This document shows positions 34,473 through 43,282 of a stretch of DNA of 64,000 nt, in pieces; the stretch's first letter is position 1; each line of letters begins with the position of its first letter. Source of the DNA: an uncultured Erythrobacter sp. (GTDB lineage Bacteria > Pseudomonadota > Alphaproteobacteria > Sphingomonadales > Sphingomonadaceae); the NCBI GenBank assembly GCA_947499505.1, contig CANMOQ010000001.1, positions 1,377,144-1,441,143 on the forward strand. Direction: 5' to 3'. The notes below the pieces were generated by a model, which was not told the origin of the DNA, did not search any database, and saw only the letters and a program-made list of their open reading frames with translations. Position numbers and translations under genes: made by a program.

Positions 34473-35645
34473 TCAAACATTAGAAAGCCCCAACGGCGCT
34501 TCACCGTAAATTTTGCTGCAGGCCTCCATCGCAAAACGGTCGCTCATCCCGGCGATGAAATCAGCGATGGTGCGGGCCCGCTGGGGATCGTCCTTGGGCA
34601 GGCGCGCCTGCCATTCGGGCGGCATCAGGTCGTGATCCTGGGAATAGGCGGCGAACAAGCGCGCCACCACATCGCGCGCGCGGCCAGCGGCGGCGACTTG
34701 TTCCGGGTGGTAATAAAGCTTGTCGTACATGAAGGTCTTTAGCGATCGTTCCTGAGCGGCAAAGCCGGGCGAGAACCCGGCCAGCTGTTTGCCAGCGGCG
34801 CGCACCTCATCCACCGAGGTCATACCACTTATATTGGCGCGCGTGTGCTCTAACACATCATTGACCATCAGGCCGATTTGATCGCGCACCAACTCGCGCA
34901 ATTGCCGCTCTCGCGGGGCATTGGGAAAGCGTTTTTCGACCGCCCGCCACTGGTGTTCGAGGAAATCCAATTCCAGCAGGTCATCCAGGCCCAAGAACCC
35001 GGCGCGCAAGCCATCATCAATGTCGTGATTGTCATAGGCGATATCATCGGCGACCGCCGCAATCTGCGCCTCCAATGATGGCCACGCGCCCAAATCAAAC
35101 GGGAACGCAGCATCCAGCTCCGCCAAAGCCCAATTGGGCGCCTCGACCGGGCCATTGTGCTTGGCCAGCCCCTCCAGCAGGTCCCAAGTCAGGTTGAGCC
35201 CATCATAATCGGGATAGGGCGATTCCAAGCGCATCAGCGTACGCATTGACTGCGCATTGTGGCAGAACCCGCCGTGCCGCTGCATTGCCTCTGACAGGGC
35301 CGCCTCGCCCGCATGGCCGAAGGGCGGATGCCCCATATCATGCGCCAGACACAGCGCCTCGGTCAGATCCTCGTCCAAACCCAGCGCTCGGGCCAGAACG
35401 CGGCCGATCTGCGCCACTTCCAGGCTGTGGGTCAGCCGGGTGCGGTAATGATCGCCTTCTGGCGCAATAAAGACCTGAGTTTTGGATTTGAGCCTGCGAA
35501 AGCTCATCGAGTGGATGATGCGGTCGCGGTCGCGCTGAAACTCGCTGCGCGGCCCCCGCACCTCAGCGCGCGCCGAGCCAGAGCGATTGTCAAATTCGCG
35601 GCCGCGCGGTGCGGCGGGGTCAGCGGCGTAAGGGGCGCGGGTCAT
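34473..35645 (-). CDS. dgt: deoxyguanosinetriphosphate triphosphohydrolase-like protein
   Basis: An HD-domain phosphohydrolase that releases triphosphate from dNTPs. It shows the N-terminal DRDRIIHSMSFRRLKSKTQVF, His73 in YRTRLTHSLEVAQI, the metal pair His102-Asp103 in LAHDMGHPPFGHAGE, and a later Asp in AVADDIAYDNHDIDDG. At 390 residues it is the shorter type 2 form common in alphaproteobacteria. A MITE-like element lies just upstream of its start (from 35742), where it could affect the promoter. Confidence 0.94.
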   Translation of the reverse strand: MTRAPYAADPAAPRGREFDNRSGSARAEVRGPRSEFQRDRDRIIHSMSFRRLKSKTQVFIAPEGDHYRTRLTHSLEVAQIGRVLARALGLDEDLTEALCLAHDMGHPPFGHAGEAALSEAMQRHGGFCHNAQSMRTLMRLESPYPDYDGLNLTWDLLEGLAKHNGPVEAPNWALAELDAAFPFDLGAWPSLEAQIAAVADDIAYDNHDIDDGLRAGFLGLDDLLELDFLEHQWRAVEKRFPNAPRERQLRELVRDQIGLMVNDVLEHTRANISGMTSVDEVRAAGKQLAGFSPGFAAQERSLKTFMYDKLYYHPEQVAAAGRARDVVARLFAAYSQDHDLMPPEWQARLPKDDPQRARTIADFIAGMSDRFAMEACSKIYGEAPLGLSNV

Positions 35646-35739
35646 ATCGATCCTAGCGCGCTTAAGTCAGCGCACCGTTCACCACAACCTGAACAGAGAG
35701 CGAACGCATTCATAAAGATCAGATATTCGCCAGACATGT

Positions 35740-36008
35740 TAGGGTCAGGACCCACTAAGCGCATGCGCCGTGGTGGTTCGTTTGCGGCATGAAATGCAAG
35801 GAAGGAACTGAAGCAGCGAGTAATACTCGCTGTAAGGTGCCTGACGCAGCAGTTTTGTCGCAAACGACCACCCAAAGGGCTCGGCCAGAAATCCTCAGGG
35901 CCTTGTCGCTCGTTTGCCGAATAGAAGAGCTATTCACCGTCACTCGCTCCGCACCCTGAGGATTTCTGGCTCAAGCCACGGCCATGCGATTAGTGGGTCC
36001 TGACCCTA
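35740..36008. mobile_element. MITE-like element with TA duplications and nested hairpins
   Basis: Perfect 17-base terminal inverted repeats GGGTCAGGACCCACTAA (35742-35758) and TTAGTGGGTCCTGACCC (35990-36006) bound 265 bp. Similarity between the ends continues imperfectly inwards (CGCATG, CCGTGG). A TA dinucleotide sits immediately outside each end, as expected of a target duplication by IS630/Tc1-mariner-type transposition. Inside are a perfect 17-base inverted repeat (35884-35900 with 35954-35970), a near-perfect arm pair (35772-35786 with 35859-35872) and a small hairpin AGCGAGT/ACTCGCT. It contains no plausible gene. The whole gap 35646-36182 holds only this element plus about 95 bases of dgt leader and about 175 bases of unremarkable sequence. 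Confidence 0.85.
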
Positions 36009-36182
36009 GGCTCGCGGGGCCGCTCGTTGTTTCAACTGAGCAGCCCCTCAGCCTGTCGGTTAGCGACCCGATGGCTCGGACGGCAGCGCGTCGGCACCAT
36101 TGGTAAGAACTTACATCGGTGTGAATAGGGCGCGACTTGTAAGAACGCGACAACTCGTGGGTGAGACGGGGTCGGCTGCCGC

Positions 36183-36899
36183 TTATCCCGGCAAATCCGC
36201 GCCAAGCAGCCAGTTCGCCGCTGCCTCGCAGTGAATTCGGGTCGAATCGAACACTGGCAAGATATTAGCGTCAACATCCACGACCAGATTCATCTCGGTG
36301 CAGGCCAAAACAATCGCCTTGGCGCCCTCTTGTTCTTTGTTGGTTATGATCGTGCGGATTGATCGTTCGGCATCGCGGGTCGCCTTACCGACCATCAATT
36401 GCTCGTAAATAATCCGGTCGAGCAGCTCGACATTGTCCATATTCGGCGGGAGCAGATCGATGCCGTGCGCGACCAGGCGCTTGCGGTAAAAGCTCTCGGT
36501 CATCACATTGCGGGTACCGATCAACGCGGCGCTTTTGCAACCAGCAGCCTGCATCGCCGCGCCAACGGCCTCTGCAATGTGCAAGATCGGGATCCCGACC
36601 GCACCCGCGACATCCTCATAAAGCTTGTGCATCGAGTTTGCGCAGATGATCAGCGCGCCCGCGCCTGCGCCTTCCAAACGTTTCGCACTTTCGGACAATA
36701 CGCCTGCGGCGCGTTTCCAATCGGCATCTTCGCGCAGGCCATAGAGCTCGCAAAAGTCGAGGCTTTCGATCAGCAGCGGCGCGCTCGCCATCGGGCGGCC
36801 ATGCTTTTGCCCGTCCTTCTGGATGATGCGATTGATGCGGTCGTAATACATGGCGGTCGAAACCCAGCTCATGCCGCCAATCAGGCCCAGTTTACGCAA
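36183..36899 (-). CDS. aspartate/glutamate racemase-family protein
   Basis: A 238-residue protein of the cofactor-independent Asp/Glu racemase family. It begins RKLGLIGGMSWVSTAMYYDRIN and has the two catalytic cysteines, Cys86 in LIICANSMHK and Cys200 in VLACTEMNL. It probably racemises an amino acid, most likely aspartate. Length and both catalytic residues are normal. It is the first gene after the MITE-like element, separated from it by about 175 bases. Confidence 0.88.
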   Translation of the reverse strand: MRKLGLIGGMSWVSTAMYYDRINRIIQKDGQKHGRPMASAPLLIESLDFCELYGLREDADWKRAAGVLSESAKRLEGAGAGALIICANSMHKLYEDVAGAVGIPILHIAEAVGAAMQAAGCKSAALIGTRNVMTESFYRKRLVAHGIDLLPPNMDNVELLDRIIYEQLMVGKATRDAERSIRTIITNKEQEGAKAIVLACTEMNLVVDVDANILPVFDSTRIHCEAAANWLLGADLPG

Positions 36900-36991
36900 T
36901 CAAAATCTCCGAATCCGAATAGAGCCCCGTCGCGCCCGCTCTTAGCGAGCGGCAGCGCGGGACGTCTACAGAGTTCGCAAGTTTTAGTGCT

Positions 36992-37957
36992 TTACAGGTC
37001 GGGACGGATCGATGGCAGATTGAGCAGCCAGCTTTTGAAATCAGACAGGCTCGTCTGCGCGGCCTCTTCATGCGGCAAATGGCCGATCTCTTCATATTCC
37101 ACCAAAGTGGAATTGGGCAGATGCTCATCATACCAGCGCCCCGATGCCACCGGGATCAATGGGTCCTCAGCACCCCAAATCACAAGCGTGGGCACCTCAA
37201 CACCGCTGACCTCGTCAGCATCGAAGGACACCCGTTCGGCTGCAAAACGGGTGATCGTAGCCGAGCGGTTGCCGGGGTAGCGCAGCATTTCCCAATATCG
37301 ATCAACCATCGCAGGCGTCACCATATCTTTGTTGCTGACCATTTTAGTGAAGGATTGCTCGACCATCGAACGCGGCGTGATGTGCGCCATCAATCGGTTT
37401 ACCACGGGCGTCTGAGCCAAAGTCATCGCAAAACTGCGCCCTCCACCGTCACGCCTTATTGGCGCTCCGCTAGCGCCGACCAGGACTATTCCCTCGAGCC
37501 GTTCCGGGTGCGCGAGCGCATATGCCATCGCGTGGCTTCCTCCCATCGAGCTGCCCGCGATGACGAACCGGTCCAGGCCCAGAGCATCGGCGACCTCGCC
37601 AATGTCGGCAACAAAGCTCTCGCGCGAATAGTCTTCGTTAGAGTCAGGCCCAGTCAGCCCATGACCAATCTGGTCAAACCGGATGACGCGGTAAGTCTCT
37701 TTGAGGCCGTCCGCCCAAGGCCCCCATGTGTGCAGATCTGCCGTGGAGCCATGAAGCAGGATAATCGCAGGCGCATCCCGTGGTCCCTCATCGCGCAGAT
37801 GCACGGTTACTCCATCGCCAATCTCGACAAATTGCGACGGTTCACCGGCATATTTGGCGCGCATTTCATCGGGTTCGGTATCGGGCGTGCGAAACACCAC
37901 AAATGCCAGCATCAGCAGCGCGATGAGTACAGCCAGAACTTTGAACAGGCGCTTCAT
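36992..37957 (-). CDS. alpha/beta hydrolase, membrane-anchored or exported
   Basis: A 321-residue hydrolase with an N-terminal hydrophobic segment (LFKVLAVLIALLMLAFVVF) serving as anchor or signal, the oxyanion stretch ILLHGSTADLHTWGPW, nucleophile Ser137 in AGSSMGGSHAMAYA, and a late Asp/His pair (WGAEDPLIPV, IGHLPHEEA). The catalytic triad therefore looks complete. The substrate is unknown. It lies 27 bases downstream of the di-haem cytochrome gene on the same strand and is probably the last gene of that unit. Confidence 0.85.
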   Translation of the reverse strand: MKRLFKVLAVLIALLMLAFVVFRTPDTEPDEMRAKYAGEPSQFVEIGDGVTVHLRDEGPRDAPAIILLHGSTADLHTWGPWADGLKETYRVIRFDQIGHGLTGPDSNEDYSRESFVADIGEVADALGLDRFVIAGSSMGGSHAMAYALAHPERLEGIVLVGASGAPIRRDGGGRSFAMTLAQTPVVNRLMAHITPRSMVEQSFTKMVSNKDMVTPAMVDRYWEMLRYPGNRSATITRFAAERVSFDADEVSGVEVPTLVIWGAEDPLIPVASGRWYDEHLPNSTLVEYEEIGHLPHEEAAQTSLSDFKSWLLNLPSIRPDL

Positions 37958-37984
37958 TGTCGGAATTCCTATGTTGTTGGCGGC

Positions 37985-39004
37985 TTACTGAGCGGGCATT
38001 TCGTCGATCCATTGGCGGATCACGGCCAGCCCTTCTTTATCGACGGTCGATTTGCCCAGCTCCGGCATCGCAACGCCAGGTTCCGTCGATGCCATCCGGT
38101 GGGTGAGGATCGATTTGTCAGGTGCGCCGGGCTCAATCGAGACTAGAAGCCCGCCTGCCCCGCGTCCGGCAGCGACTGGAGGCTTGCGGATACCCAGAGC
38201 GTGCGGATCGTCCTGCTCCCAGCGCAGATCGAGCCCAGAATTCGACGCCATGCCGCCAGGTTGATGGCAATGCGCGCAGTTCACATCAAGATAAGCGCGG
38301 GCAAGAGCGGCCACATCGGCAATTTCGCTGTCACGCTCGCCCCAATGAGGCAGGCCAGCAGTTACCACTGGCATCCGATCGAGCCGTCCACCTGCAACCG
38401 CGTCACTGAGCCATTCGGTGCGCAGGTTCCGCGCCTTAGGACCGATTGGCGTGACCTCACCATCTTTCACATGGCATTGCTTGCACTGGTTCTTGTTCGG
38501 CACGCGATAGCTGATTTCGGTCCCGTCAGGCCTCGTAACCGGGATACGCGCGCCCGCCACCGCCAGCCGCGCGTCCGTTTGTTCCTCGTTCCAAACATAA
38601 GGCAGCGCCACCCAGCCCTCTGCCCGGTGCAGCAGCACGCGCGTTTCAATCAGGCGCCGGTCCGCGCCCTCACCAAAGGCAAAGGTTTTGATCAGCGCGC
38701 TGCCGACAGGAAATTCGAGCAGCCCATCGCCATTTGCTTTCATCGCCTTGCCATTCGGAACATAGGCAAAGCGCAGCTTATCCGCGCCGTCAGAATAGAG
38801 CGGTGTTTTAAGCGTGTAGTCCGCGGCGCTGAACGATTCCTGTGCCCGCGGGCGAGCAAAAAAGCTAAACTTGGACAGTGTTTTCGGTATGCCCTGCGTA
38901 ACGGCGCTGTTATTTACTGCGACTGGCGAGCGCGCCTCTGACTGAGAGACAGCGCCTGCCAGCGCGAGCGTGGCCAGCCCTAACAGGATGCCGCCGCGGA
39001 TCAC
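37985..39004 (-). CDS. di-haem c-type cytochrome-like protein (SO2930/HNE_0200 family, TIGR03806)
   Basis: A 339-residue exported protein with a signal peptide and two haem-binding motifs, CKQCH at 174-178 and CAHCH at 243-247. LKTPLYSDGADKLRFAYVPNG and the final IRQWIDEMPAQ fit the family that TIGRFAMs calls HNE_0200 (TIGR03806). From memory, that family regularly forms a gene pair with a parallel beta-helix protein (TIGR03805), exactly as here; the function of the pair is unknown. It starts at GTG 39004, overlapping the stop of the beta-helix gene by 4 bases (GTGA). Confidence 0.85.
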   Translation of the reverse strand: MIRGGILLGLATLALAGAVSQSEARSPVAVNNSAVTQGIPKTLSKFSFFARPRAQESFSAADYTLKTPLYSDGADKLRFAYVPNGKAMKANGDGLLEFPVGSALIKTFAFGEGADRRLIETRVLLHRAEGWVALPYVWNEEQTDARLAVAGARIPVTRPDGTEISYRVPNKNQCKQCHVKDGEVTPIGPKARNLRTEWLSDAVAGGRLDRMPVVTAGLPHWGERDSEIADVAALARAYLDVNCAHCHQPGGMASNSGLDLRWEQDDPHALGIRKPPVAAGRGAGGLLVSIEPGAPDKSILTHRMASTEPGVAMPELGKSTVDKEGLAVIRQWIDEMPAQ

Positions 39005-40203
39005 TTAAGCCGGGCCTCCATGCCTTCGGGTAGAGCAACCTTGGGCAGCTCAGCCGTCTCACCTGCGATCACCGGATTAATGATCTCCGGTTTCGCCTCA
39101 GTTATCGGTTGGCCAACGCGGGTAAGGCCCAGCGAGAGAATTGGCGTTGGATCTCCGACAATCAAACCTCTGCCCAATCCATCTGAGAAAATATGCGGCA
39201 GCGAACCTCCGGTCATCGCGGCCAATTGTGTGCCACCGGGCAAATCAGGCGCGTTGCCACCCGTCCCATAGATGTTGCCCTTTACCACCACATCCACCGG
39301 ACGCGGCTGATACCGCTCATCATCGAAGGGCTGTGTATAGGCGATCATCATCACGTGGCTGGTTGAATTGTTGACCAGCGCATTCTCCCGAATGTGCACG
39401 CCTTCATTCGCCATCACCATCACCCCGGTTCCCGCAGGCACGCTGGCGACGATGTTGCCCTCTGGCGCGAAATTATCGGTGTTGTTGTCGATCACCGCAT
39501 TGCGCGCGACCAGCACACTGCCGCCACCGACTTTGGGCAGGCCGGGCAAATCAAAGATCAGAATGCCGCCAGTGTTCTTGGTCGCGAGGTTCTCTGTCAC
39601 CTCGGCGAAATTGCTGTTCTCAATCTCAATCCCGGCGACATTTTCCACCACGCGGTTGCGGCGCACGATGATGTTTTCAGACTGGCCAACATAGATGCCC
39701 GCATCCGATGCCCCGCGAACATAGCTGTCTTGCACCAGCACATTGCTCGCCTCAACCGGATAGATACCATAGGCGCCATTGCTGGCGTCTGGGCCACCCG
39801 TCCATTCCACCCGGATCGCGTGATAGATGATCTGATCCGCGCCCTTGGATTTGATCCCGTCGCCCTTGGCATTCTCAATCCCGAAATCGCGCAAAGTGAC
39901 ATCGTCTGAGGTTACCAGCAGACCTTCGCCAGCCCCCTCTTGCGCGGTGAAATCGAGCACGCTCGCGTCCATTCCCGCGCCGCGCAGGGTCACGCCGTCA
40001 ACGTCCAGGCTGAGACCATCGGTCAGCGCATAGCGCCCGGCGGCGAGCACGATCTCATCACCCGGTTCGGCAAGGATGAGCGCCTCTTGCAAGCGCTCCT
40101 GAGCGCCTTCGCCCGGCTCAATCGTGTGCGTCTCTGCCGTGGCGGCGCTCGCGCAGGTGAGCGCGACGGGTGCAGCGAGCGCGGCAAGTGCAAATTTCAG
40201 CAT
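39001..40203 (-). CDS. exported parallel beta-helix repeat protein (TIGR03805-like)
   Basis: A 400-residue protein with a signal peptide ending near ASAATAET and repeated right-handed beta-helix turns (for example VTLRGAGMDASVLDF, VLVQDSYVRGASDAGIYVGQS, IIVRRNRVVENVAGIEIENSN, GILIFD). Such folds usually bind or cleave polysaccharides, but no catalytic set can be named here. GGGAGG 7 bases before ATG 40203 decides the start. It is translationally coupled to the di-haem cytochrome gene, matching the known two-gene pairing. Confidence 0.85.
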   Translation of the reverse strand: MLKFALAALAAPVALTCASAATAETHTIEPGEGAQERLQEALILAEPGDEIVLAAGRYALTDGLSLDVDGVTLRGAGMDASVLDFTAQEGAGEGLLVTSDDVTLRDFGIENAKGDGIKSKGADQIIYHAIRVEWTGGPDASNGAYGIYPVEASNVLVQDSYVRGASDAGIYVGQSENIIVRRNRVVENVAGIEIENSNFAEVTENLATKNTGGILIFDLPGLPKVGGGSVLVARNAVIDNNTDNFAPEGNIVASVPAGTGVMVMANEGVHIRENALVNNSTSHVMMIAYTQPFDDERYQPRPVDVVVKGNIYGTGGNAPDLPGGTQLAAMTGGSLPHIFSDGLGRGLIVGDPTPILSLGLTRVGQPITEAKPEIINPVIAGETAELPKVALPEGMEARLK

Positions 40204-40263
40204 GATGATCCCTCCCAAGTGGCAAGCATTGTGCCGCCTTGAGCCGGGATTGCAAGAGCGGCG

Positions 40264-40620
40264 TCAGTCCCCGCCGAGGCCGAGCGAACACAGCGCCGCT
40301 GCGCTGGCCAGCTGTTCAACCGCCTCTGGGTCGTCAACACGGCGGATACGCGCGAGCAGATCGCCGGGAGAGATGGGAATGCCGCTCTCGCCCTCTTGCG
40401 CGCGCAGGCGCTCCAGCTTCTTCAGTTGCAGCAGCGACAGACGGTCGACCATGCGGCCCGCCATACAGCCTGCGAGCTGAGGCGGTGCGCCCTTCTCGAT
40501 CAGGGCCGCTTCGATGCGCTCTTCCGTCACTTGTTCGACCAAGCCGTCATCGCGCAGCAGGAACCATGCCCCGCCCGCCAGCGCAGCCACAAGAATGATG
40601 AGCACGAGAAGCTTCTTCAT
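40264..40620 (-). CDS. hypothetical membrane-anchored protein at the end of the pnt operon
   Basis: A 118-residue protein: one N-terminal membrane segment (LLVLIILVAALAGGAWFLL) and a helical, charged C-terminal part with two cysteines (Cys52 and Cys112 by my count). Not a family I recognise. It begins 9 bases after the pntB stop on the same strand, so it is probably co-transcribed with the transhydrogenase genes. Its paired cysteines echo the other secreted unknowns in this operon, but no sequence similarity is evident. Confidence 0.6.
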   Translation of the reverse strand: MKKLLVLIILVAALAGGAWFLLRDDGLVEQVTEERIEAALIEKGAPPQLAGCMAGRMVDRLSLLQLKKLERLRAQEGESGIPISPGDLLARIRRVDDPEAVEQLASAAALCSLGLGGD

Positions 40621-40629
40621 GGGACGGGC

Positions 40630-42216
40630 CTAGTCGAGCGCCTTCACGATCTCTTCGACCATCTTCTTGGCATCCGACAGCAGCATCATCGTCTGGTCCA
40701 TGTAGAACACATCATTGTCGACCCCGGCATAGCCGACCCCGCCCATGCTGCGCTTGATGAAGAACACTTGCTTCGCCTTGTCGACGTCGAACACAGGCAT
40801 GCCGTAGATAGGCGAGCTCTTGTCGGTTTTCGCCGCAGGGTTCACCACGTCGTTCGCGCCGATAATGAAGGCGACATCGGCCTGCGCAAATTCGCTGTTG
40901 ATATCCTCCAACTCGAACACTTCGTCATAGGGGACGTTCGCTTCGGCCAGCAGCACGTTCATGTGTCCCGGCATCCGCCCGGCAACCGGGTGGATCGCAT
41001 ATTTCACCTCGACGCCCTTTTCCTTCAGCGTGTCGGCCATTTCGCGCAGAATGTGCTGTGCCTGAGCCACCGCCATGCCGTAGCCGGGAATGATGATGAC
41101 CTTTTCTGCCTGCTCCAGCATGAAGGCCGCATCGTCTGCGCTGCCCTGCTTGTAAGGGCGCTGTTCGCGCGCCTCACCATTGCCGCCGCCTGAGCTGTCA
41201 GCGCCAAAGCCGCCCGCGATCACGCTGATGAAGCTGCGGTTCATGGCCTTGCACATGATGTAGCTGAGGATTGCGCCGGAGGAGCCCACCAGAGCGCCGG
41301 TGATGATCATCGCCGTGTTGCCCAGCGTGAAGCCCATCGCCGCTGCCGCCCAGCCGGAATAGCTGTTCAGCATGGAGACGACGACCGGCATATCCGCGCC
41401 GCCGATGGGGATGATCAGCAGGAAGCCAATGATAAAGGCGAGCACGGTGACGGCTATGATCAGCTGCCCCTCGCCCGCGCCTGCCTCAGTCGACATCGCA
41501 TAATAGGCGATCAGGCCAAGAATCGCGGCCAATGTGCCGAGATTGATCACGTGCCGCCCGGGCAGCATGATCGGCGATCCGCTCATCCGGCCGGAGAGTT
41601 TGAGGAAGGCTATGACAGAACCGGAGAAAGTGATCGCACCAATCGCGATGCCCAAGCCCAGCTCAATCCGGCTGACGACCAGAATTTGCCCAGCAGCGTC
41701 GGTAATCCCAAAACTTGCCGGGTCTAGCCATGCGGCAAGGCCCACGACAACAGCAGCCAAACCGACCAGCGAGTGAAAGCCCGCGACCAGTTCTGGCATC
41801 GCTGTCATCGCGATTTTGCGAGCCACGGTGATGCCAATAATCCCGCCTAGGAACATCGCAATGCCAATCTCTGGCAGGGTCGCGATGCTGTGCGTCACCA
41901 AAGTGGTGACAACGGCGATCAGCATGCCGAGCATGCCATAACGGTTGCCCGCGCGGCTGGTCGCTGGGCTGGATAGCCCGCGCAATGCGAGGATGAAGAA
42001 CACGCCGGAAATGAGATAGGCGAGCATGGCCCAGGCTGGGGTGCCGGTGTCGCCTGTGGCCGCGTGTGCAGGGGTCGCGGAAAAGAACATCGTCATCGCG
42101 AGGAGCAATGCGACGAAGCGATCCATTGACCGACCGCAAATCCGCGAGAGCAGGCGATGGATTGCCGCAGCGACTGCGTCGCCTCGCAATGACGAAAAAG
42201 GAACCGAAGTGCCCAT
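40630..42216 (-). CDS. pntB: NAD(P) transhydrogenase subunit beta, with repeat-encoded N-terminus
   Basis: The membrane domain II plus NADP(H)-binding domain III of proton-translocating transhydrogenase, which makes NADPH from NADH using the proton gradient. The core runs from TPAWAMLAYLISGVFFILALRGLSSP to the C-terminal SSPIYGMPVFDVDKAKQVFFIKRSMGGVGYAG. The best ribosome-binding site (AAGGAG, 8 bases before ATG 42216) lies in the end of pntAB. The first 45 or so codons from there pass through an inverted pair of GTCATTGCGAGG-type repeats, which adds SSLRGDAVAAAIHRLL and a signal-like MDRFVALLLAMTM stretch. An ATG at 42126 inside the repeat is the other candidate start (498 residues). Normal PntB begins close to the TPAWAM region, so the N-terminus is unusual under either choice. 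Confidence 0.9.
   Translation of the reverse strand: MGTSVPFSSLRGDAVAAAIHRLLSRICGRSMDRFVALLLAMTMFFSATPAHAATGDTGTPAWAMLAYLISGVFFILALRGLSSPATSRAGNRYGMLGMLIAVVTTLVTHSIATLPEIGIAMFLGGIIGITVARKIAMTAMPELVAGFHSLVGLAAVVVGLAAWLDPASFGITDAAGQILVVSRIELGLGIAIGAITFSGSVIAFLKLSGRMSGSPIMLPGRHVINLGTLAAILGLIAYYAMSTEAGAGEGQLIIAVTVLAFIIGFLLIIPIGGADMPVVVSMLNSYSGWAAAAMGFTLGNTAMIITGALVGSSGAILSYIMCKAMNRSFISVIAGGFGADSSGGGNGEAREQRPYKQGSADDAAFMLEQAEKVIIIPGYGMAVAQAQHILREMADTLKEKGVEVKYAIHPVAGRMPGHMNVLLAEANVPYDEVFELEDINSEFAQADVAFIIGANDVVNPAAKTDKSSPIYGMPVFDVDKAKQVFFIKRSMGGVGYAGVDNDVFYMDQTMMLLSDAKKMVEEIVKALD
42087..42205. repeat. inverted pair of 'GTCATTGCGAGG'-type dispersed repeats
   Basis: The + strand carries CGTCATCGCGAGGAGCAATG (from about 42092), continuing through GCGACGAAGCGATCCA. 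The minus strand at 42157-42198 carries CGTCATTGCGAGGCGACGCA, continuing to CGGCAATCCA. These are divergent copies of a dispersed repeat recognised in many bacterial genomes (GTCATTGCGAGGAGC ... GGCAATCCA). Together they form an imperfect large hairpin spanning the junction between pntAB and the pntB core. Confidence 0.75.
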
Positions 42217-42218
42217 CC

Positions 42219-42500
42219 TCACTTCTCCTTCTTCTTGTACATGGCGAGCATTCGCTCCGTCACGGCAAAGCCGCCGAAGATGTTGATGCTGGCCAGAACC
42301 ACGCCAAACAGGCCGAGATATTTGGCCGTTGGACTGCCCGCCTCAGCCGCCGCGATCAGCGCGCCGACGATAATCACCGAGGAGATCGCATTGGTCACCG
42401 CCATCAGCGGCGTATGCAACGCCGGGGTGACCGACCAGACAACGTAATAGCCCACAAAACAGGCCAATACGAAGATCGATAGGATTGAGATAAAGTCCAT
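42219..42500 (-). CDS. pntAB: NAD(P) transhydrogenase subunit alpha part 2 (membrane part)
   Basis: A 93-residue protein with three membrane segments ([56 protein letters not shown]), the proton-channel portion of the split alpha subunit. Full length. Its ATG overlaps the stop of the upstream unknown gene (TAATG), with GGAGG just upstream. Normally pntAB follows pntAA directly; here three extra genes lie between them, one of which carries a second copy of the first half of this gene. Confidence 0.95.
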   Translation of the reverse strand: MDFISILSIFVLACFVGYYVVWSVTPALHTPLMAVTNAISSVIIVGALIAAAEAGSPTAKYLGLFGVVLASINIFGGFAVTERMLAMYKKKEK

Positions 42501-43282
42501 TATTCCTCCGATGGATACGCAGACGCGATCGCATTTTCGAGCCGCTCAAGAAACCCAGCGGCAATACCTTCGCGCATCCCGATTTCAGCCATTTCTTCTG
42601 GTGAGCCCGGTTCTGGGCAAAACAGATCAACCAACGACATCGCATATTCATGGTCAGCCTCTCCGACCGCGAAATCAATCCGCCGGGCATGTGTCGATGC
42701 GGATTGTTGTAGCGCGGCGTACTTCGCCGCGATCGATTCCAGTTGTTCACTGTTGCCGCCACATGGCGATGTAATCTGAGCAAATGTCAGGCTTGCGGCC
42801 TCTTGCACGGCGATACCGCGCTGGACGTCTTGTGCGGTATAGGCGCCCGTAAAGGTTTCTTCCGCGTAATCGGGGCGATCTTGCATGATCTGTTCAATCC
42901 GCTCCAAATAAATATCGATATTTGAGCGAACGAACTCAAAGTAACGTTTATCGCCCTCTACCGGCCGACAAAAGACCCTGATGCGCGACACGTAAAGCTG
43001 GTGCGCGCGATCGGCAATGTGGAGATCAATCCGATCAGCATGCCTGCCCCCTGACGCGCGCAGCGCCTCGAACCGGCTTACCTGTTCAGGCATGGATGTT
43101 GGCTGTGAACATGGTCCGTAAAGATCGCGGATAACAATGCGGGCTAAACTGCGCAGTTCGCCGCCTTCAAACGCATCCTTGTCGCTGTATTGAAGCGCGC
43201 CTTTATCTGCACCATGGTCCGCGGCGTTCGCGCTCACGGAAAAAGCGAATGTAGCAATCAGGAAAAGCGCGAGCGCCCTCAT
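42500..43282 (-). CDS. secreted protein with two internal two-cysteine repeats, unknown family
   Basis: A 260-residue protein with a signal peptide ([20 protein letters not shown]). Two similar segments can be aligned by eye: '[30 protein letters not shown]' ... RVFCRP, and '[32 protein letters not shown]' ... DLFCPEPG. Each has one Cys at each end and an HA-x-RID centre, suggesting helical hairpins held by a disulfide in the periplasm. No family recognised. It is coupled at both ends (overlapping the upstream chimeric gene and pntAB), so it is embedded in the pnt operon. The C-terminal part of the chimeric gene has a weakly similar spacing. Confidence 0.7.
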   Translation of the reverse strand: MRALALFLIATFAFSVSANAADHGADKGALQYSDKDAFEGGELRSLARIVIRDLYGPCSQPTSMPEQVSRFEALRASGGRHADRIDLHIADRAHQLYVSRIRVFCRPVEGDKRYFEFVRSNIDIYLERIEQIMQDRPDYAEETFTGAYTAQDVQRGIAVQEAASLTFAQITSPCGGNSEQLESIAAKYAALQQSASTHARRIDFAVGEADHEYAMSLVDLFCPEPGSPEEMAEIGMREGIAAGFLERLENAIASAYPSEE

